The notes below the pieces were generated by a model. That model was not told the DNA's origin. It searched no databases and saw only the letters and a program-made list of their open reading frames with translations. A DNA stretch of 64,000 nucleotides from Fistulifera solaris (taxonomy: Eukaryota > Bacillariophyta > Bacillariophyceae > Naviculales > Stauroneidaceae). Positions 12,596-24,529 of the stretch are shown here, one piece after another. The first letter of the stretch is position 1. The number at the start of each line of letters is the position of its first letter. The stretch is taken from the NCBI GenBank assembly GCA_030295235.1, contig AP026164.1, positions 1,116,001-1,180,000 on the forward strand. The letters run 5' to 3'. The translations under genes were made by a program, and so were the position numbers.

Positions 12596-13691
12596 TTACA
12601 GAAAATAATCAGGTGGAGGATTTTTGATAGGCACGCCTCTGGCTTCCTGCGGAGCAGCATCGAATATTTTGAAGCTGCGTTCCAAATTTTCATCCAACTC
12701 TAGAATGGCCGCAACATTTCCACAGCGGTAACAGTAATTCGGTGCACTCCATACCGTGACAAGAGCATCATTGAACATAGACTTGTGTCCTTCCATTACA
12801 AGCTGATGGGCGCGAGCAATCAATTCCAGGTCATTTCGTTCGTTAAACATGGCCACAATATCTCCACCAAACAAATATCCAGCTCCTCTGGGTGATAAAC
12901 CCCAGCCTTCCAAATCTTCCGGATCACTCCACATGAGATCACACATCGCGCCATCATGCGGTACTTCCTGTTTTCGATCAATGACACGAATCTGATCCAG
13001 AGTATTGATGCTTGGACTGAGGCCTCCGTGAACGGTAAATATTTTGTCTTCGATAATGGCCGAGAGCGATAAGTAATCGAAAATTTCCGTGCAATATCGC
13101 CATACGTTGACGGAACCATATTTCCTTAGGCACTCGTCGTAAAATCCGTATACTTGAGTAATTTGTCGCGATTCGTGATTGCCTCGGATGAGCGTGATGC
13201 GGTCAGGATACCTTACTTTCAAAGCAAGAAGTAAAAGAAACGTTTCCACCGAGTAGTAACCCCGATCGACAAAGTCTCCAAGAAAAAGATAATTCTTGTC
13301 GGGACACTCGCCCCCGACTTTGAAAAGTTCTACTAAGTCATAGAACTGTCCGTGAATATCACCGCAGATCTGTAAAGGGTAAGTGTGAGTCGATGGAATA
13401 TCGGATAGAGAACATGAATCATGGTTGTAGACATACCGTGACCGGGGCATCGACTCGTTGCACATTGCTCTCATCGACCAAAATTTCTCTGGCTCTCAGA
13501 CAGAGCGCTTTCACTTCTCCCTCTCTCAAGTACTCGCACCGTTTCAGTCGCTCAATCTGTTCGTCAAGACAAGAATTTCCCTGCACCGTCGTAAGTCCGC
13601 TTGCAGTGATGTTGGTCGTCCACTGCGACGGCGGAGTCGTGAGAATGGGATTTTGCTCGGGCATGAGCGTTGCCGTGTCTGCCGCACTCAT
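12596..13691 (-). CDS. PPP4C: Serine/threonine protein phosphatase 4 catalytic subunit (PP4c)
   Basis: This is a metallophosphatase of the PP2A/PP4/PP6 group. All metal and phosphate motifs are present: GDIHGQ, GDFVDRG, RGNHE and the HGG box. Its C-terminus, DYFL, fits the PP2A-like tail that is methylated on Leu. PP4 is preferred over PP2A because of the run [20 protein letters not shown] and EAREGVPIK-like ending. An intron at 13370-13436 splits the gene just before CGDIHG. The ATG at 13691 gives an N-terminal extension of about 45 residues before [14 protein letters not shown], longer than usual for the family; length is about 342 aa. It acts in nucleus and cytosol in DNA-damage response and centrosome control in other eukaryotes. 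Confidence 0.93.
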
Positions 13692-14314
13692 CGGAGTATC
13701 GCTTTGTTGTATCAATTATAGAGACGAGATGCAGGTGCCGACAGGTGTGTCACAAAGTGCGAAAAGACCTACAGATTGTTATGTCGAATTGAAGGACACT
13801 TCGAAGACTAGTGTATTGATTTCTGCTACTTGTGCGTTTTCTTTGGTAGCGTTAGCGTAGCAAAAGGGTCTCGCTTCAAGTGTGAGATCAGAAACGTTGC
13901 TAAAATGTTGCCTAATGGAAAAATTGTTGACGATCGTGAATATCATTAAGGCACCGTGGTCGTTTTTATTGCGGGCGCGTTGCAAAGGTGCAGCGGGATT
14001 GTCGCAGCGTTAGCGAGCATTTCAAATCATGACTATACGACAAAGTGTAGTCTGGTTGGCAAAGACCTACGACTAGAATTAAGTCCCGGGTGTGACGTTT
14101 AATTCGTTCAAGTTCAACGCATAAACCTATTCCTAATGAAAGCCAAATGAGTTGTTGTTGCCGCCAACAGGAGAGAGACACGAGACACAACATAATAATA
14201 CACAACGGATAATCGGAACGAACTTACGAATCGATCGAACTTGCAAAGCAATCATCAAACTATCCTTCACCTTGCGTTAGACGTCGCCATCTACATCTAT
14301 ATTCGGCTGAAGTC
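13692..14314. other. Divergent intergenic region, no gene seen
   Basis: This lies upstream of both PP4c (minus) and dymeclin (plus). Short overlapping reading frames here have no family features and differ between strands. I see nothing else. Confidence 0.5.
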
Positions 14315-17123
14315 ATGTGGGGATCTCCAGAGGTTCGTAAGGAAAACTGCTTCTCGCTCATTTTGTGTCGCTTTTAACGATGATTATTCGCTCACGCTCG
14401 AGTTCATTGTTGATCTTTGCGTTCGTTTTCTTCATCTGCCGCGTGTGTACGTATATCAACACATAACAGAGAGCTATCTGCTTGGAAGATTCGGACCATT
14501 TAGCCGTATTGCTCTTTCAAATATCCGGTCCATCGCATATACCGTGGAAGGATCAACGATGGCAAGAATTGTTATACGGCTATGACGTCTGGGTGCACGT
14601 AGAGCAACGCAAGGGAGGACTCTTGGAACGCGCCGGTCAGGCACTCGCACAACATGCCCCTCGGTCGTCGAACTTGGCGGCACTGGCGCTGCATGTGACG
14701 CGCATGGTGGATGCTATCTTGCCGAAGGCGGAAAAAGCATTTTCTGATCGCATTGCTATGGTTGGCCGCGCTCGAGCAACGGCGGGGACCTTAAATCTAT
14801 TTCGTATCTTAACACACGCTGTGATTGCGAACCAGCCGTCCGTTCATTCGCATGATTATTTGAGTCATTGTTTTTCGTATCGAAACCGAGACAACAATCA
14901 CGAGTACAATACAGCCCCGGATCTTCTCTCGGCACTCTTACGATTTCTCACACAATGCTCGGCCACGATGAAAGAGATACCGGAAATATATGATACTACG
15001 GCATTAGTACTCGACTGGCTTCTTGTCGCTTTTTCAACACAATTGTACAGACCCATGGTCAGTAGTTTTCAGCGAAAAAATGGAGGCGGTGATCTGTTTT
15101 GGACATTGCTTATGCAACAGGCTCACTTACATGCCACACTTCCTAAAAACGACGCATCCTGGACGCCAAGAGAGCTTATTTGTTGCTTGATGCAGTTTCA
15201 ACTTGATCGGTTGGCAGCGCCAGCCCGGTCAATCCAAGAACACAATTCGAGTCTCGCGAAACAAGTTGCCGCAACCAAAGGAGAGAAATGTGGCCCCGAC
15301 GGACTCTATGAAACTCATTTGATTGTAACTGCTAGCTCCAAATCGACGTCGAAAGTGATTGACTCCGCCTCGTCGACGAATACATCACGAGCTCTTGCCA
15401 GGTACCAGTCCCGAAGCTCAGCCAACATGTTCATTGATGCCACAAAAGGAGCTCTAGTCCTCTCGAGCACTATTATCTTACTACCATTTCGTCTTGTGAC
15501 ACTGGCGTTGGGACTTCTACGACGCGGGGATAAGGCTACGATCAGTTGCACAAGACGCAACTGCAGTCGTCCTTTTCGCGATCCAGGCGGACGAATGATG
15601 TCCTGTGGCTAACCGAAGCTCCCGTAGCTGATCTTGCCGGTAGCTTTCTACTTCTGATCCTCAACAATGAACGTGCCGGAAGTAACGCATTCCGAAATGA
15701 ACTTGCTTCCTTGTCCGACAACCGATGGGAAGGCGAAACCGATCTGAACGGAGGATTACCGGATCTTCCGAATTTAGGAGATGAAATGGCACCGCTTGTG
15801 AAGGATGGAACGTCGTTATCGTCTCGCCTGACGCATGACGAAAATGCCTTTTCGATGGATTTTGAGCGAATTTTCACCTCCTTTGGGACAACTGTTCATA
15901 ATGAAGTAGGTGCTTTGCTCCTTTACACAATACTTCAGGCGTCACCCAAATTCTCTGAAGCGATCGCCGTTCGATCGGATTTGGACACCATTGTCTTACC
16001 CTTGCTGAGGACACTGTATTTTTCTAGTTCAACTCGTTTTTACACAGCAAGCACCAGCAGCAAAGGGAAGGATGGCGAAGCCGCTAAGAAGCTCAACATA
16101 CGAAACTGTCCTTTTCGTTCGCAGTCACAACTCTATGTCATGATCATCTTGCTCCTTATCTTTTCTCAAGATACTTCTTTCGGGGCCGACGCTTTTCGAC
16201 GAATCTCGATACAATCTATTCCGTGGTACAAAGAACGAAATTTGAAAACAATCAGTCTGGGATCAATGATTGTTTTGTCTATGCTCAGATCGCTCACATT
16301 CAATTTGAATCGCTTACATGATCCATTTCTTTTGAGCAACTGCTGCGCTGTACTCTTAAATCTGGCGCCTTCTGTTGTTGAATTGCACGACTACGCAGCT
16401 ATGAGATTGTCCGCTGTCGCCGTAGCTTGCATCAAACGATATGCAGAGTTGGTTGTCGAAAATCCGAACGATGACGAAGAAGACTTATCATCACCAAGAG
16501 CAATGCATGGAGAAGTCGCACGGACGCTGCTGCAAGTAATCAGACATTGCGTCGGTTCGAAAAATATTGACCGTAACCTGCATCTCATTTACGCTTTAGT
16601 TTACCATCAAACTGATTTCAAAAAGGTGTTCACATCGAATGGTAAGAATTCATAGCGTTCTGGCAGATCGATTGAGAGCTCGTTTCTGACTTTTGCCAAA
16701 ATTACACCCCTGTCAGGCTGCCCATTTCGTAAATCAGAGTATTCATCAATTCAAAAGGTAATCGACGCCGCTAAAAGAATCATTGACGAAGGAGACGACG
16801 CCAGAACAGCCGCCAAAGCATTAAAAGTGCTATTAGATCATACTGAAACGCTAAAACAAGTGGCGACTGATTCAAAAAGGCGTTCGAGTACCGAAGATCT
16901 GTTCACCTACGAAGAAGAATCCGATCCGGAAGTCTTTTTTGTACCTTACGTGTGGGAAATAATCGTATCAGTGGTGACGTCAAGCTCGATCGAATGGGAC
17001 ACTGACAAAATCAAAGTATTTGCGTTGTTGGACGATTTACCCGAGGATATTCCCGAAGGCCATATGGATGAGCCTCAGCACGATACAACTAAGTTTTCGA
17101 CGGATGTTTCGGAAGTGGTCTAA
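14315..17123 (+). CDS. Dymeclin (HID1/dymeclin family)
   Basis: Dymeclin is a peripheral Golgi protein needed for Golgi organisation and secretion. Family regions seen are AQHAPRSSNLAALALHV, the block SQSQLYVMIILLLIFSQD, and the C-terminal VFFVPYVWEIIVS. The body is helical throughout. An intron at 16642-16716 joins KKVFTSNG to CPFRKSEYSS. A one-base break at GG 15586-15587 links PFRDPG to RTNDVLWLTEAP. The main open frame lacks an ATG. A short first exon MWGSPEV at 14315-14336, with a GTAAGG donor and an acceptor before 14489, gives a plausible start like that of other dymeclins; this first exon is my inference. The predicted product is about 840 aa. Confidence 0.85.
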
Positions 17124-17890
17124 AGTAAAAATGTTTTTTCACTCATATTTCCGACTTCGTCCTTGATCTTGCTCTGTTGAGGACTACGTGATATTAGTTG
17201 ACATTCGAAAAAAACTTGCATCCTTTTCTTTTGCATCTTCATGTGAAGTACCACTTACTGCTGTGAAGTTTGTCCTTGAAAAATACCTATTGGTCAAGGA
17301 GATGTTGGTAAGAGTTATGTTGACATGTCGAATAGACAAAAAGGGAGCAGTCATGTTTATACAAGTTAAAAATAATGTATTTTACACTGTGGCATGAAAT
17401 CGACTTTAGCTAATATCCGGGTGCCCCCACGTCGATAAATTTCCTACGGCGCCTACTTTGTATACCTGGTACCTGGTACGGTACCGGTACCTGGTACGCG
17501 AAATTCTCGTAAACGTTCGAGGCGTTGCAAATCTTCTGCTTTCCATGTTTTAGATTCCAATTCATTTCGATCATTGTATAATATGTACACATGAATTAAT
17601 ACTGACCGGTACCCTTATACCTTATGTTGGTGAAACGTTAGACGCCATTTCTAGGCAAAACAAACCCCAAAGCCCAAAAATTAGCTGCTTGCTGCTTTCA
17701 GCCACGGGTACCGGTAAGATATGCGGACGTCACTTGTGGTTTTTGCTGTCGAAAATAACGCTGCGCCGCACCCCGTTTTTTATTGACAAGCAATAACTTC
17801 GAGAAAGGAAAGACGTTAAGTAAAACAGAGAGGTCGAATACCTTCAATTACACCCAGGATCGAAAGTAAAGCTGACTGCTAAGGGACAAA
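17124..17890. repeat. Intergenic region with clustered GGTACC palindromes
   Basis: About 770 bases separate dymeclin and the Tim17-family gene. The stretch 17463-17498 is built from overlapping TACCTGGTAC and GGTACCGGTACC units, with further single copies near 17604-17620 and 17701-17718. The same motif recurs elsewhere in the window. No convincing gene is present; a short frame at 17188-17397 has no family features. Confidence 0.6.
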
Positions 17891-18511
17891 ATGAGCGACT
17901 CCCACAATCATGAACGCTTTATGAAAAGCTGTGCCTCTCGTGCTTGGAGTTCCATGGTAATTTTGTTAAACGTCTTGATCAATTTCACAGCAGCTAGGAC
18001 AAGTGTTTATCTCATGATTTTTTTGATAATGCAGATAGAAGGAGGAGTCCTGGGATTTTGCGTCGGAACCGCGATGATGGCGTGGTATCCTGACCCTGTT
18101 CACTACGACATTAAAAATACGGTGGTGGCCCGAAACATCGGATTAAAGACCGCCCTACGCACCATGAGAGGCCCCATCTTGTGGAGTGCGTTAGTGTGCG
18201 GTACCTTTAGTGGCGTGGAATGTATCATGGAACAGTTGCGTGACGAAACGCATGCTTCTACTTGGGTCAATTCCACAGTCGCGGGCGGTGTTGCGGGCAT
18301 GGTGCTCGGCAGCATGTCGCGTCGCGTCGATGTCATGGCGGCGTCGGCCCTGGGAGTCGGAATGTTGACGGGTATGGTCGACTTTAATGGTAGTCGCTTT
18401 GCTACTACACCCAAGAGGGTGACCGGATTTGAGAGTGCCGCGATACGAAAACAGGAACAGGTGGCTGTGGATGCCCTCAAAGAAAAGTACCCGGAATTCA
18501 AAGGCCTTTAA
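17891..18511 (+). CDS. Tim17/Tim22/Tim23-family membrane protein
   Basis: Four glycine-rich hydrophobic segments with GxxxG spacing (EGGVLGFCVGTAM, VAGGVAGMVLGSM, ALGVGMLTGM) and the Arg/Asp-containing loop mark the Tim17/22/23 fold. Members form protein-import channels or complex I subunits in the mitochondrial inner membrane, or act in plastid envelopes. The open frame runs through 17957-18034, which has a GT donor (ATG/GTAATT), a T-rich tract and a GCAG acceptor. It is 78 bases long, so it stays in frame. Removing it joins RAWSSM to IEGGVLGF, which fits the family better. The spliced protein is about 180 aa. Which family member this is cannot be told. Confidence 0.8.
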   Translation: MSDSHNHERFMKSCASRAWSSMVILLNVLINFTAARTSVYLMIFLIMQIEGGVLGFCVGTAMMAWYPDPVHYDIKNTVVARNIGLKTALRTMRGPILWSALVCGTFSGVECIMEQLRDETHASTWVNSTVAGGVAGMVLGSMSRRVDVMAASALGVGMLTGMVDFNGSRFATTPKRVTGFESAAIRKQEQVAVDALKEKYPEFKGL

Positions 18512-18671
18512 AGTCTCATCGCCATAACTTTTATTTTCACGCTTTTACCTCGTATTTTTAAAGGGCCTCATGCTCTTCATAATTTGGACAGTTTGTCAGA
18601 ATTACATTGCTGCCACAAGGACAAATCAATTTGACAAAAAACGTTTATTATATGCTTATACAGTATTCGCT

Positions 18672-19867
18672 TTAATCTGATTGCTTCTCTTCTACGTCAT
18701 TGTCCTCGTCATCATCAAGGATAATCCGTTTTACCTCATTTTGTATAAGATCCGCCAACAATTGGTAACCTTTCACGGAGGGATGCACAAAGTCTGTCAT
18801 GAGTTCTTGCATTAAATGCAATGACTGTTGTTTGTGATACTGATTTCCCATATTGCCAATGAAAAGATGTGAAGCATCGAAATAAATCATTTGAGTATGA
18901 TTCGTACAGAAATCTTCCAATTCCTTGTTCACAGCTTCGATCGAAGGCCAGAAGTGATAGCGCTTTTGGCCTTTTCAACGGATTTGGCTTTGGAGCCAAA
19001 GAATCGGGAAGTCGACGATTCAGTGAGCACACCATCGTGCGTCGAGAAAGGTAACATGCCCATGATGACCACAACTGCATCTGGATCATGCCAAGAAAGG
19101 TATTCAGCGGTATTCAAAATGCCAAGAACTGTGGCTTCCTCGGAGCAATATCCTTGTCGCAGATCGTTGCTACCGGCCCAAAGCCAATAGATGCTCGCCG
19201 AAAGGTATTTGGGAAGCTCGCCGTGCTGAAGACGCCATAGAATATTTGAAGTCTAATCCAAGAATGTGAGACGACTAACAGCACCGCAAATGTTGCGCGA
19301 TTTAGATACGAATGACGCAGAGCCGACTCTCATTTATTGACTCACCTGGTCCCCCGCAATCCCTAAATACAATACATCCCAGCCGAAATCCCCCGCTTCA
19401 AACATCGTCTTGAATAAACTACCTACTTGTTGACTTTCGCCATTGGTCATTCCTAGTTGTTTTCCGCCCATCTTCTCCACCATTTCGTCACCGACAAAAA
19501 CGACATCAAAAGGTTTGTACGAACTCTGTTTCGCAACAGCATCTTCCACATACTTTTTGTTGGCTTCATGCGCTTTCAACCATCCATTGAGATGCGAGTT
19601 GCTCTCCGGCTCAGTGAAATCGAGACAAGTACACTGGTCATCGCCGCCCCACAAACACCAGTGATCAATTTGCGATGCCTGAAACGAGTAATGCTTGGAA
19701 ATGTGTGCATAATCGTGTTGCAGCCGATTTCTCATCACGGGTCGTCGGAAATTGGGTACCAGAAACGACATGATGACACCAATGACACAAAAGAAAAGAA
19801 ATGCTGTGATTTTGGGATAATACTCCATGTAAAGTTTAATAAGTGTCCACAATTGCTGCACGAGCAT
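18672..19867 (-). CDS. SGNH/GDSL-type hydrolase with N-terminal membrane anchor
   Basis: This resembles SGNH esterases. Block I is degenerate (VVFVGDEMVEKMGG, with Asp where GDS has Asp-Ser). Block III is WLWAGSNDL. The C-terminal catalytic Asp-His pair is DFVHPSVKGYQLLADL. A hydrophobic segment at about residues 16-38 suggests a type II anchor in the secretory system. An intron at 19253-19345 joins GDQ to TSNILWRL. A one-base break in the T-runs at 18964-18975 (plus strand) separates the middle and last parts (KSVEKAK and RYHFWPSIEAVNKEL). The start at 19867 is the first ATG; a longer open frame upstream lacks one. The replaced nucleophile region makes catalysis uncertain. Confidence 0.72.
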
Positions 19868-20480
19868 TGAAAAGAGGGTTTGCTCCGCGGTGCGGCGGGG
19901 CGTAAGCTTTCCATTTCCATGGGTTGTGCCGCATTGTTGCGTTCTCCTAGTGAAATCATTATTGAAACTAAAATGCTTTGAAGATGATGACAATAATAAC
20001 AACAAAGAGATCGAATAGACTGACTAGAAACAGAGGCGCGAATATGATGAGAGCTCGATTTTTGTTTTCGGTCATCCGTGCATCCGTGGTGTGTGTCCCG
20101 CACTCGTAAAACAACAGCAGAAGCTTTCGTGACTCGCCCAATGTCAGTCAGTCAGTACCAGGTACCCAGGTACCAGTACCTGGTACCTGGTAATGGCACA
20201 GCTTCCTTATTATTACATACGTAGTACGCTAAACGCTAAACTCCAAGTAGAATCCGACTGAAATGCAGTCACGAGTCACGAACAAATTATGTGATTGCAA
20301 TGAACGTTCTATAGAAAGTCTCTACCTGGTAGCTCAAAAGAAACCAAAAGGTAGACTAGTTGAACACATTTTTCACTAAGTATTCTTTAGTGATATATCG
20401 TGGAGTATGCGGCGTGCTAGGAGTTTTTGTTGCTGATTATAGATTCAGCTTCAAACGCGCCGAATAATCTTGAACGGCGA
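19868..20480. repeat. Intergenic region with GGTACC palindromes and a short inverted repeat
   Basis: This is upstream of the SGNH hydrolase and downstream of the small plastid protein. A cluster of TACCAGGTACC/TACCTGGTACC units lies at 20155-20192. The inverted repeat GACTGAAATGCAGTC lies at 20256-20270; it recurs at 27.9 and 50.1 kb. No gene is seen. Confidence 0.55.
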
Positions 20481-20861
20481 TTAGTTGACAAGGAACATTC
20501 CTTTGGGGAGAAAATGGAAGAAGTCATCCAGGATGAGAGTGGAAGGAACCGCAATGAGCAAGGCAGCCCACCAGTCCATCACCAAATTCGTGTTGGCTAA
20601 CATAGCCGGGTCTTTCCATTTCACTTCTCGAATTTCTCCCGTATTCATATCCTTAACAATAGAGCCTTGAGAAGCGGATGGAGATGGAGCTTTCACTTCG
20701 GGTTCATCCATGGTGGCTAGTGGCGCTGGTTTCTCGTCGTCTTTGGAGAACATGAACTGTTGTGTTGAAGTCGCTATTTTGGTAACGCCAAAGCGAGCGG
20801 TGCTGGGAGTAAAGGCAGAAACTACCGATACCAACAAAAGGAAGCGAAAGAGATGCATCAT
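20481..20861 (-). CDS. Small plastid-targeted single-pass membrane protein, function unknown
   Basis: This protein has about 126 aa. Its leader (MHLFRFLLLVSVVSAFTPS) is a signal peptide ending at the SAFTP motif, the diatom plastid-import signal. A Pro/Ser-rich linker follows. One membrane segment (about residues 97-115, WAALLIAVPSTLILDDFF) ends close to the C-terminus. This size and layout resemble small thylakoid or photosystem accessory subunits, but I cannot assign one. TGACGTCA lies about 150 bases upstream. Starts at 20861 or 20858 are both possible. Confidence 0.75.
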   Translation of the reverse strand: MMHLFRFLLLVSVVSAFTPSTARFGVTKIATSTQQFMFSKDDEKPAPLATMDEPEVKAPSPSASQGSIVKDMNTGEIREVKWKDPAMLANTNLVMDWWAALLIAVPSTLILDDFFHFLPKGMFLVN

Positions 20862-21007
20862 GATCAACTGTTATATATTTTTAAAAAGAAGATGACAAGT
20901 CAAGGAAAAGTTTGCAACAAAAGATCCGCCGATGCGCGTGTCTTTTTCATGCATCGAAAAGTTCAACTTGAAGCCATCGTTTATCTTTGTCTGTTTGTTT
21001 GTCCTGA

Positions 21008-21015
21008 TGACGTCA
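21008..21015. promoter_or_regulatory. CRE-like TGACGTCA element
   Basis: This is a perfect palindrome about 150 bases upstream of the small plastid protein start. In diatoms, TGACGT-core elements bound by bZIP factors mediate CO2/cAMP control of photosynthetic genes. Its role here is inferred from position only. Confidence 0.4.
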
Positions 21016-21657
21016 TGATTTGGCTACGGACGCAGGATCGACGGAAAGGTCGCCTTCTATAATACGGAGTATAGCATGATGCTACACCTAATCAAGTGAT
21101 TTCCGTTGCCAATTTGATTGAAGCAGTTCATTGTTACTCTTCCCAACAAAAACAGACTAGTAGTAAAGTTCATTGATCGAAAATAGTTCCAACTGTGTGT
21201 TTTCATTGAAATGCAATCCCGTCAAAGAACACGGGACTGATAATCCGTCTAGTCGAGGAAAAGAAGTGTATTTTCTCTTATTTTCTCTGGAAAGTAATCA
21301 TCGCAATTCATTCCTATAACATCGTCAAGATCATCAACCACATAGATCTAAATTAAAACCATGACAAGAATGAGCAATTATCACCCACGGGTCGAAAGTC
21401 GGGACTGAAAATTTGCTTGGGAAAAAGGAGCCTTAAGCTACTGTTTGCATTATTGTAGAAAATGATCTTTTTTTCCGAAAGAATGAGCATCGTCGAATTG
21501 CATGTCTTTTGAAAATTGTTGTAAATGAAATTGAGCTGTCTTTCAAATTAGATTGTTCAGTTACAGCTAAGTTATTCCTTACACGCCTACTGTTAGTTTC
21601 ATATGACGTTTCAAGCAACGTTTTCTAGTTGGTCGATTTGGACTGCCCAGCGGTAGC
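21016..21657. other. Intergenic, no gene seen
   Basis: AT-rich sequence lies between the small plastid protein promoter and the aminotransferase. ATACGGAGTATA at about 21063 also occurs at about 1383. I see no coding potential. Confidence 0.5.
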
Positions 21658-22868
21658 ATGTTTGCGATACGCATCACCATTGCTGCGTGGATTCTTTGTA
21701 TCTTCTTGACAAATTATCGATCCTTTCGCTTTTGCCATTCCTGGACCTCTCTGTATCGTTACTCGAGAAAGATTGTTGAGATGAAAGCAAGTCACCAAGC
21801 ATGGATGGACACGTCCACGACGGTCGTGACCCAGCCCATTTTTTCAAATCTCTCACTTACGTCTCCACGAGCATGGCTAGAATCCTTGCCTTCCGGAGCC
21901 TATACTGTACTACGCTGCGATGTCATCAACATTGTCGGATCGTCGACTATCAAGGTATGGGGAAAAGACTTTCATCTGCAGAGGTTAGAACAATCCTTTC
22001 GAACACTCCTGACAACAATCCACGGCAAAAAGGTTCAGAAGATATGAATGCTATGACTTTGAAAGCTATCAAGCAATCTGATCGCATGATACAAGCTTTA
22101 GTATCTTGCTATGAAATGCAACTTCCGAGTGCAATAGCAAATTCAAGTCACCTGCTATGCGATTCATACATGTTGACTGTACTATGGTCTCTTCAAGACG
22201 ATGCAGCACTGGGTGTGAGAGGCCATATAACACCCTATCAAATTGCTTGGAATCCAAAAGAATATAGTCCTCAGCCGTGGAAGGTAGTTCTAGCCCACGA
22301 CCCAACATTCACACTTCCATCACGAAAGGAATATAATCCAGAAGCGAAGTTATCGTCTTGGTGTCATTTAAGAAAGCCCCTTGAAGTGCATTTCAAAGTC
22401 CCTCATGCTGCGGACGAAGTCTTCCTACTGGACAACAAAAGTAGAGCTACGGCATCGTGCGATTTGAATACAACGTTGGTATTGTCCAATGTCGGAATTC
22501 TGGAAGGTCTGACCACTAACGTTTTCGTTGTCCACCAAGACGGGACTTTCTACACCGCCCCCAATCATTCTGTGCTGGGAGGTTTCGCACGACAATTGGT
22601 GATAGAAAGTGCTTTTCGTTTAGGAATGAACGTTAAATCCTCGCAGCCAGTCTGTTTGGCGGATGCAGCCTTGTGGACCGAAGTTTTTGTGACATCTGCG
22701 ATCAAATTGGTGACCCCCGTTGAGTCTATTATAATTCCAAAACATGACAAGATTTACGCTCAATCTACTTCAAATGAGCTCCTATGGTCTCAGCCGGCTT
22801 CTGTGACAAATCAGCGTGTGTGGAAAACAATTTACAATGACATTCTGTCCCACCAACTCTGTAGTTAA
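21658..22868 (+). CDS. Class IV (fold-type IV) PLP-dependent aminotransferase-like protein
   Basis: This is related to branched-chain and D-amino-acid aminotransferases. Conserved parts are GAYTVLRC followed by GKDFHLQRLEQSF, and the C-terminal cofactor loop ILEGLTTNVFVV with TAPNHSVLGGFARQ. The N-terminus is hydrophobic (residues 4-22), a possible signal peptide or anchor. A one-base break at A5 22027-22031 joins TIHGK to GSEDMNAMTLK. The repaired protein is about 403 aa. The usual PLP lysine was not identified with confidence, so the reaction is open. It may be one of the plant-like D-amino-acid aminotransferase homologues of unclear substrate. Confidence 0.78.
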
Positions 22869-22905
22869 TATATTTAACGCTTCGTGAAACGCATATTTAC
22901 AAATC

Positions 22906-24529
22906 TTAATTATCTTCTTCTAAAACTTGATTGTCTTCGCCTTCAGGAACAACGTCGCCATCACCAAGCTGTGCCAAATCACGTTCTAGATTCAAAAGCT
23001 CCGCCGCAAGTTCTGGGTCGTTGGCAAGCTCCGCTTCAAAATCAACATCCAAATCCTCCCCTTCTTCATCTACTTGTTCTTCATTCATGTCATCGAAGAA
23101 TCCCATGCGTCCAGCTGTCTCCTCCAACTCTTTCTGTTTTCTTCCTTCCTTGTACCTTTTGCGGCGTTCTCGCTTCTTGGTCATGCGTTTCTGACCCTGT
23201 TGTTCGTCAACACCGACGGCGGCCGTCTCCTTGTTACGAGGCGCTTTCTTGACCAGCACCACATCCGGCAAAGTGAATCCTCCGTGAAGCTGCTCTTGCA
23301 TTTCCCAATCATCCGTTCCAACGGAGTTAACGAGGTCATAACCCAAAACAACGTCACCAGCCGCAATCCAGTGTCCCAAATGCGTCACACAGGCAAACAT
23401 CTCATCGTTGACTCCAAAATCCGATTCGCGCGCGACCGTCACATCCGCCAAGGCATACTTTTCGACACCACTATTGGGTCCTTCGTACAGCTGTCCACTC
23501 GAGGCCTGTTCATCACACAATTCGACATCTAGCACCACAAATCGGACCAAACGATGTCCAGCTTGCAGCATTTGATAGTGCTTTTCGGTTTTGTAGTACT
23601 GATCGGCCGATAACTCCATCATGCTATCGGAAACGTGCGTTCGTTTCGGTGAAGCACCTACAAATTGAATTGTGGAAGACACTTTGGTGACAATGGCGAG
23701 ACTTCCGGCTAATTTAGAACCCGCGGCTTTTCTATGAATCAAAACCAAATCATCCCGACAGAGTGGTACCATTTGCGCCATGAAGGTCGTCTTCATGTTG
23801 GCCGTATTACTGTGGTTGTCCGCCGACACCATCTTGGTCGTTCGTTGAATCCGCATTGCCGCCACGCGTTGTAAGAAATTCGTAAATGTTTGTGCATGCG
23901 TATTGGATAGGAAGTAGAAATCGAAACCATTCTTTTGGTATCGACTTTAAGTACGTGTTGTCGAATGGCTTTGTTCTTGGCGAGTGCCATTTCCAACGCC
24001 GCCAATCCCTTTTGCTGTCATTCCGCACTTGTCGAACTTGCACCAGAGCATGCCACGTCCGATTGGTAAAATCGCGATTGCACTCGGGACACATTTGAAA
24101 CTGCACATGCAATTCTACCATGACACGCTGTTGTACGATGACGGACAACAATTCGGTACGAACGGTCAACCGGAGTTTGAGACGCATACAATGCGGTTCG
24201 GTCCATATCCACGAGGCATCCACTAAATGTAAATCATGATGATTCAAAGCCGGAATGTGCTTTAAGCAAATCGACAAGAGTTCCGGTGACTCGTGTTCCG
24301 CGTACTCGTATCGCGTCGGGGTTCGCGCAAATCTTCGACAATTGCGACATTGATGAATGGTAATATGCTTATGCCCCGCCGGTCCTCGTTGCAATCGTTC
24401 CGTGAGGTTGAATTCTTGTGCCAAACACGTCGAACATTGATTGGCGGCATTCGGCAGAATCATCGTTCCGCAGAGACAGCAGGGAATTTGGACACTGGTC
24501 AAGACGGGGGGAGTCGCGGTAGGTGACAT
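22906..24529 (-). CDS. NMD3: 60S ribosomal export protein NMD3
   Basis: NMD3 is the adaptor that carries pre-60S ribosomes through nuclear pores via CRM1. The N-terminal zinc region has four CxxC pairs (CCLC, CSTC, CRNC, CPEC). The block TWHALVQVRQ, the segment NGFDFYFLSNTHAQTF and CVTHLGHWIAAGDVVLGYDL with LPDVVLVKK are typical. The tail is acidic (EEQVDEEGEDLD), as expected of the export-signal region. Two one-base breaks, at CCC 24007-24009 and TTTT 23933-23936 (plus strand), restore the conserved middle when one base is added to each. The ATG at 24529 is clear. The protein is about 540 aa. It shares a divergent promoter with glutamine synthetase. Confidence 0.93.
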
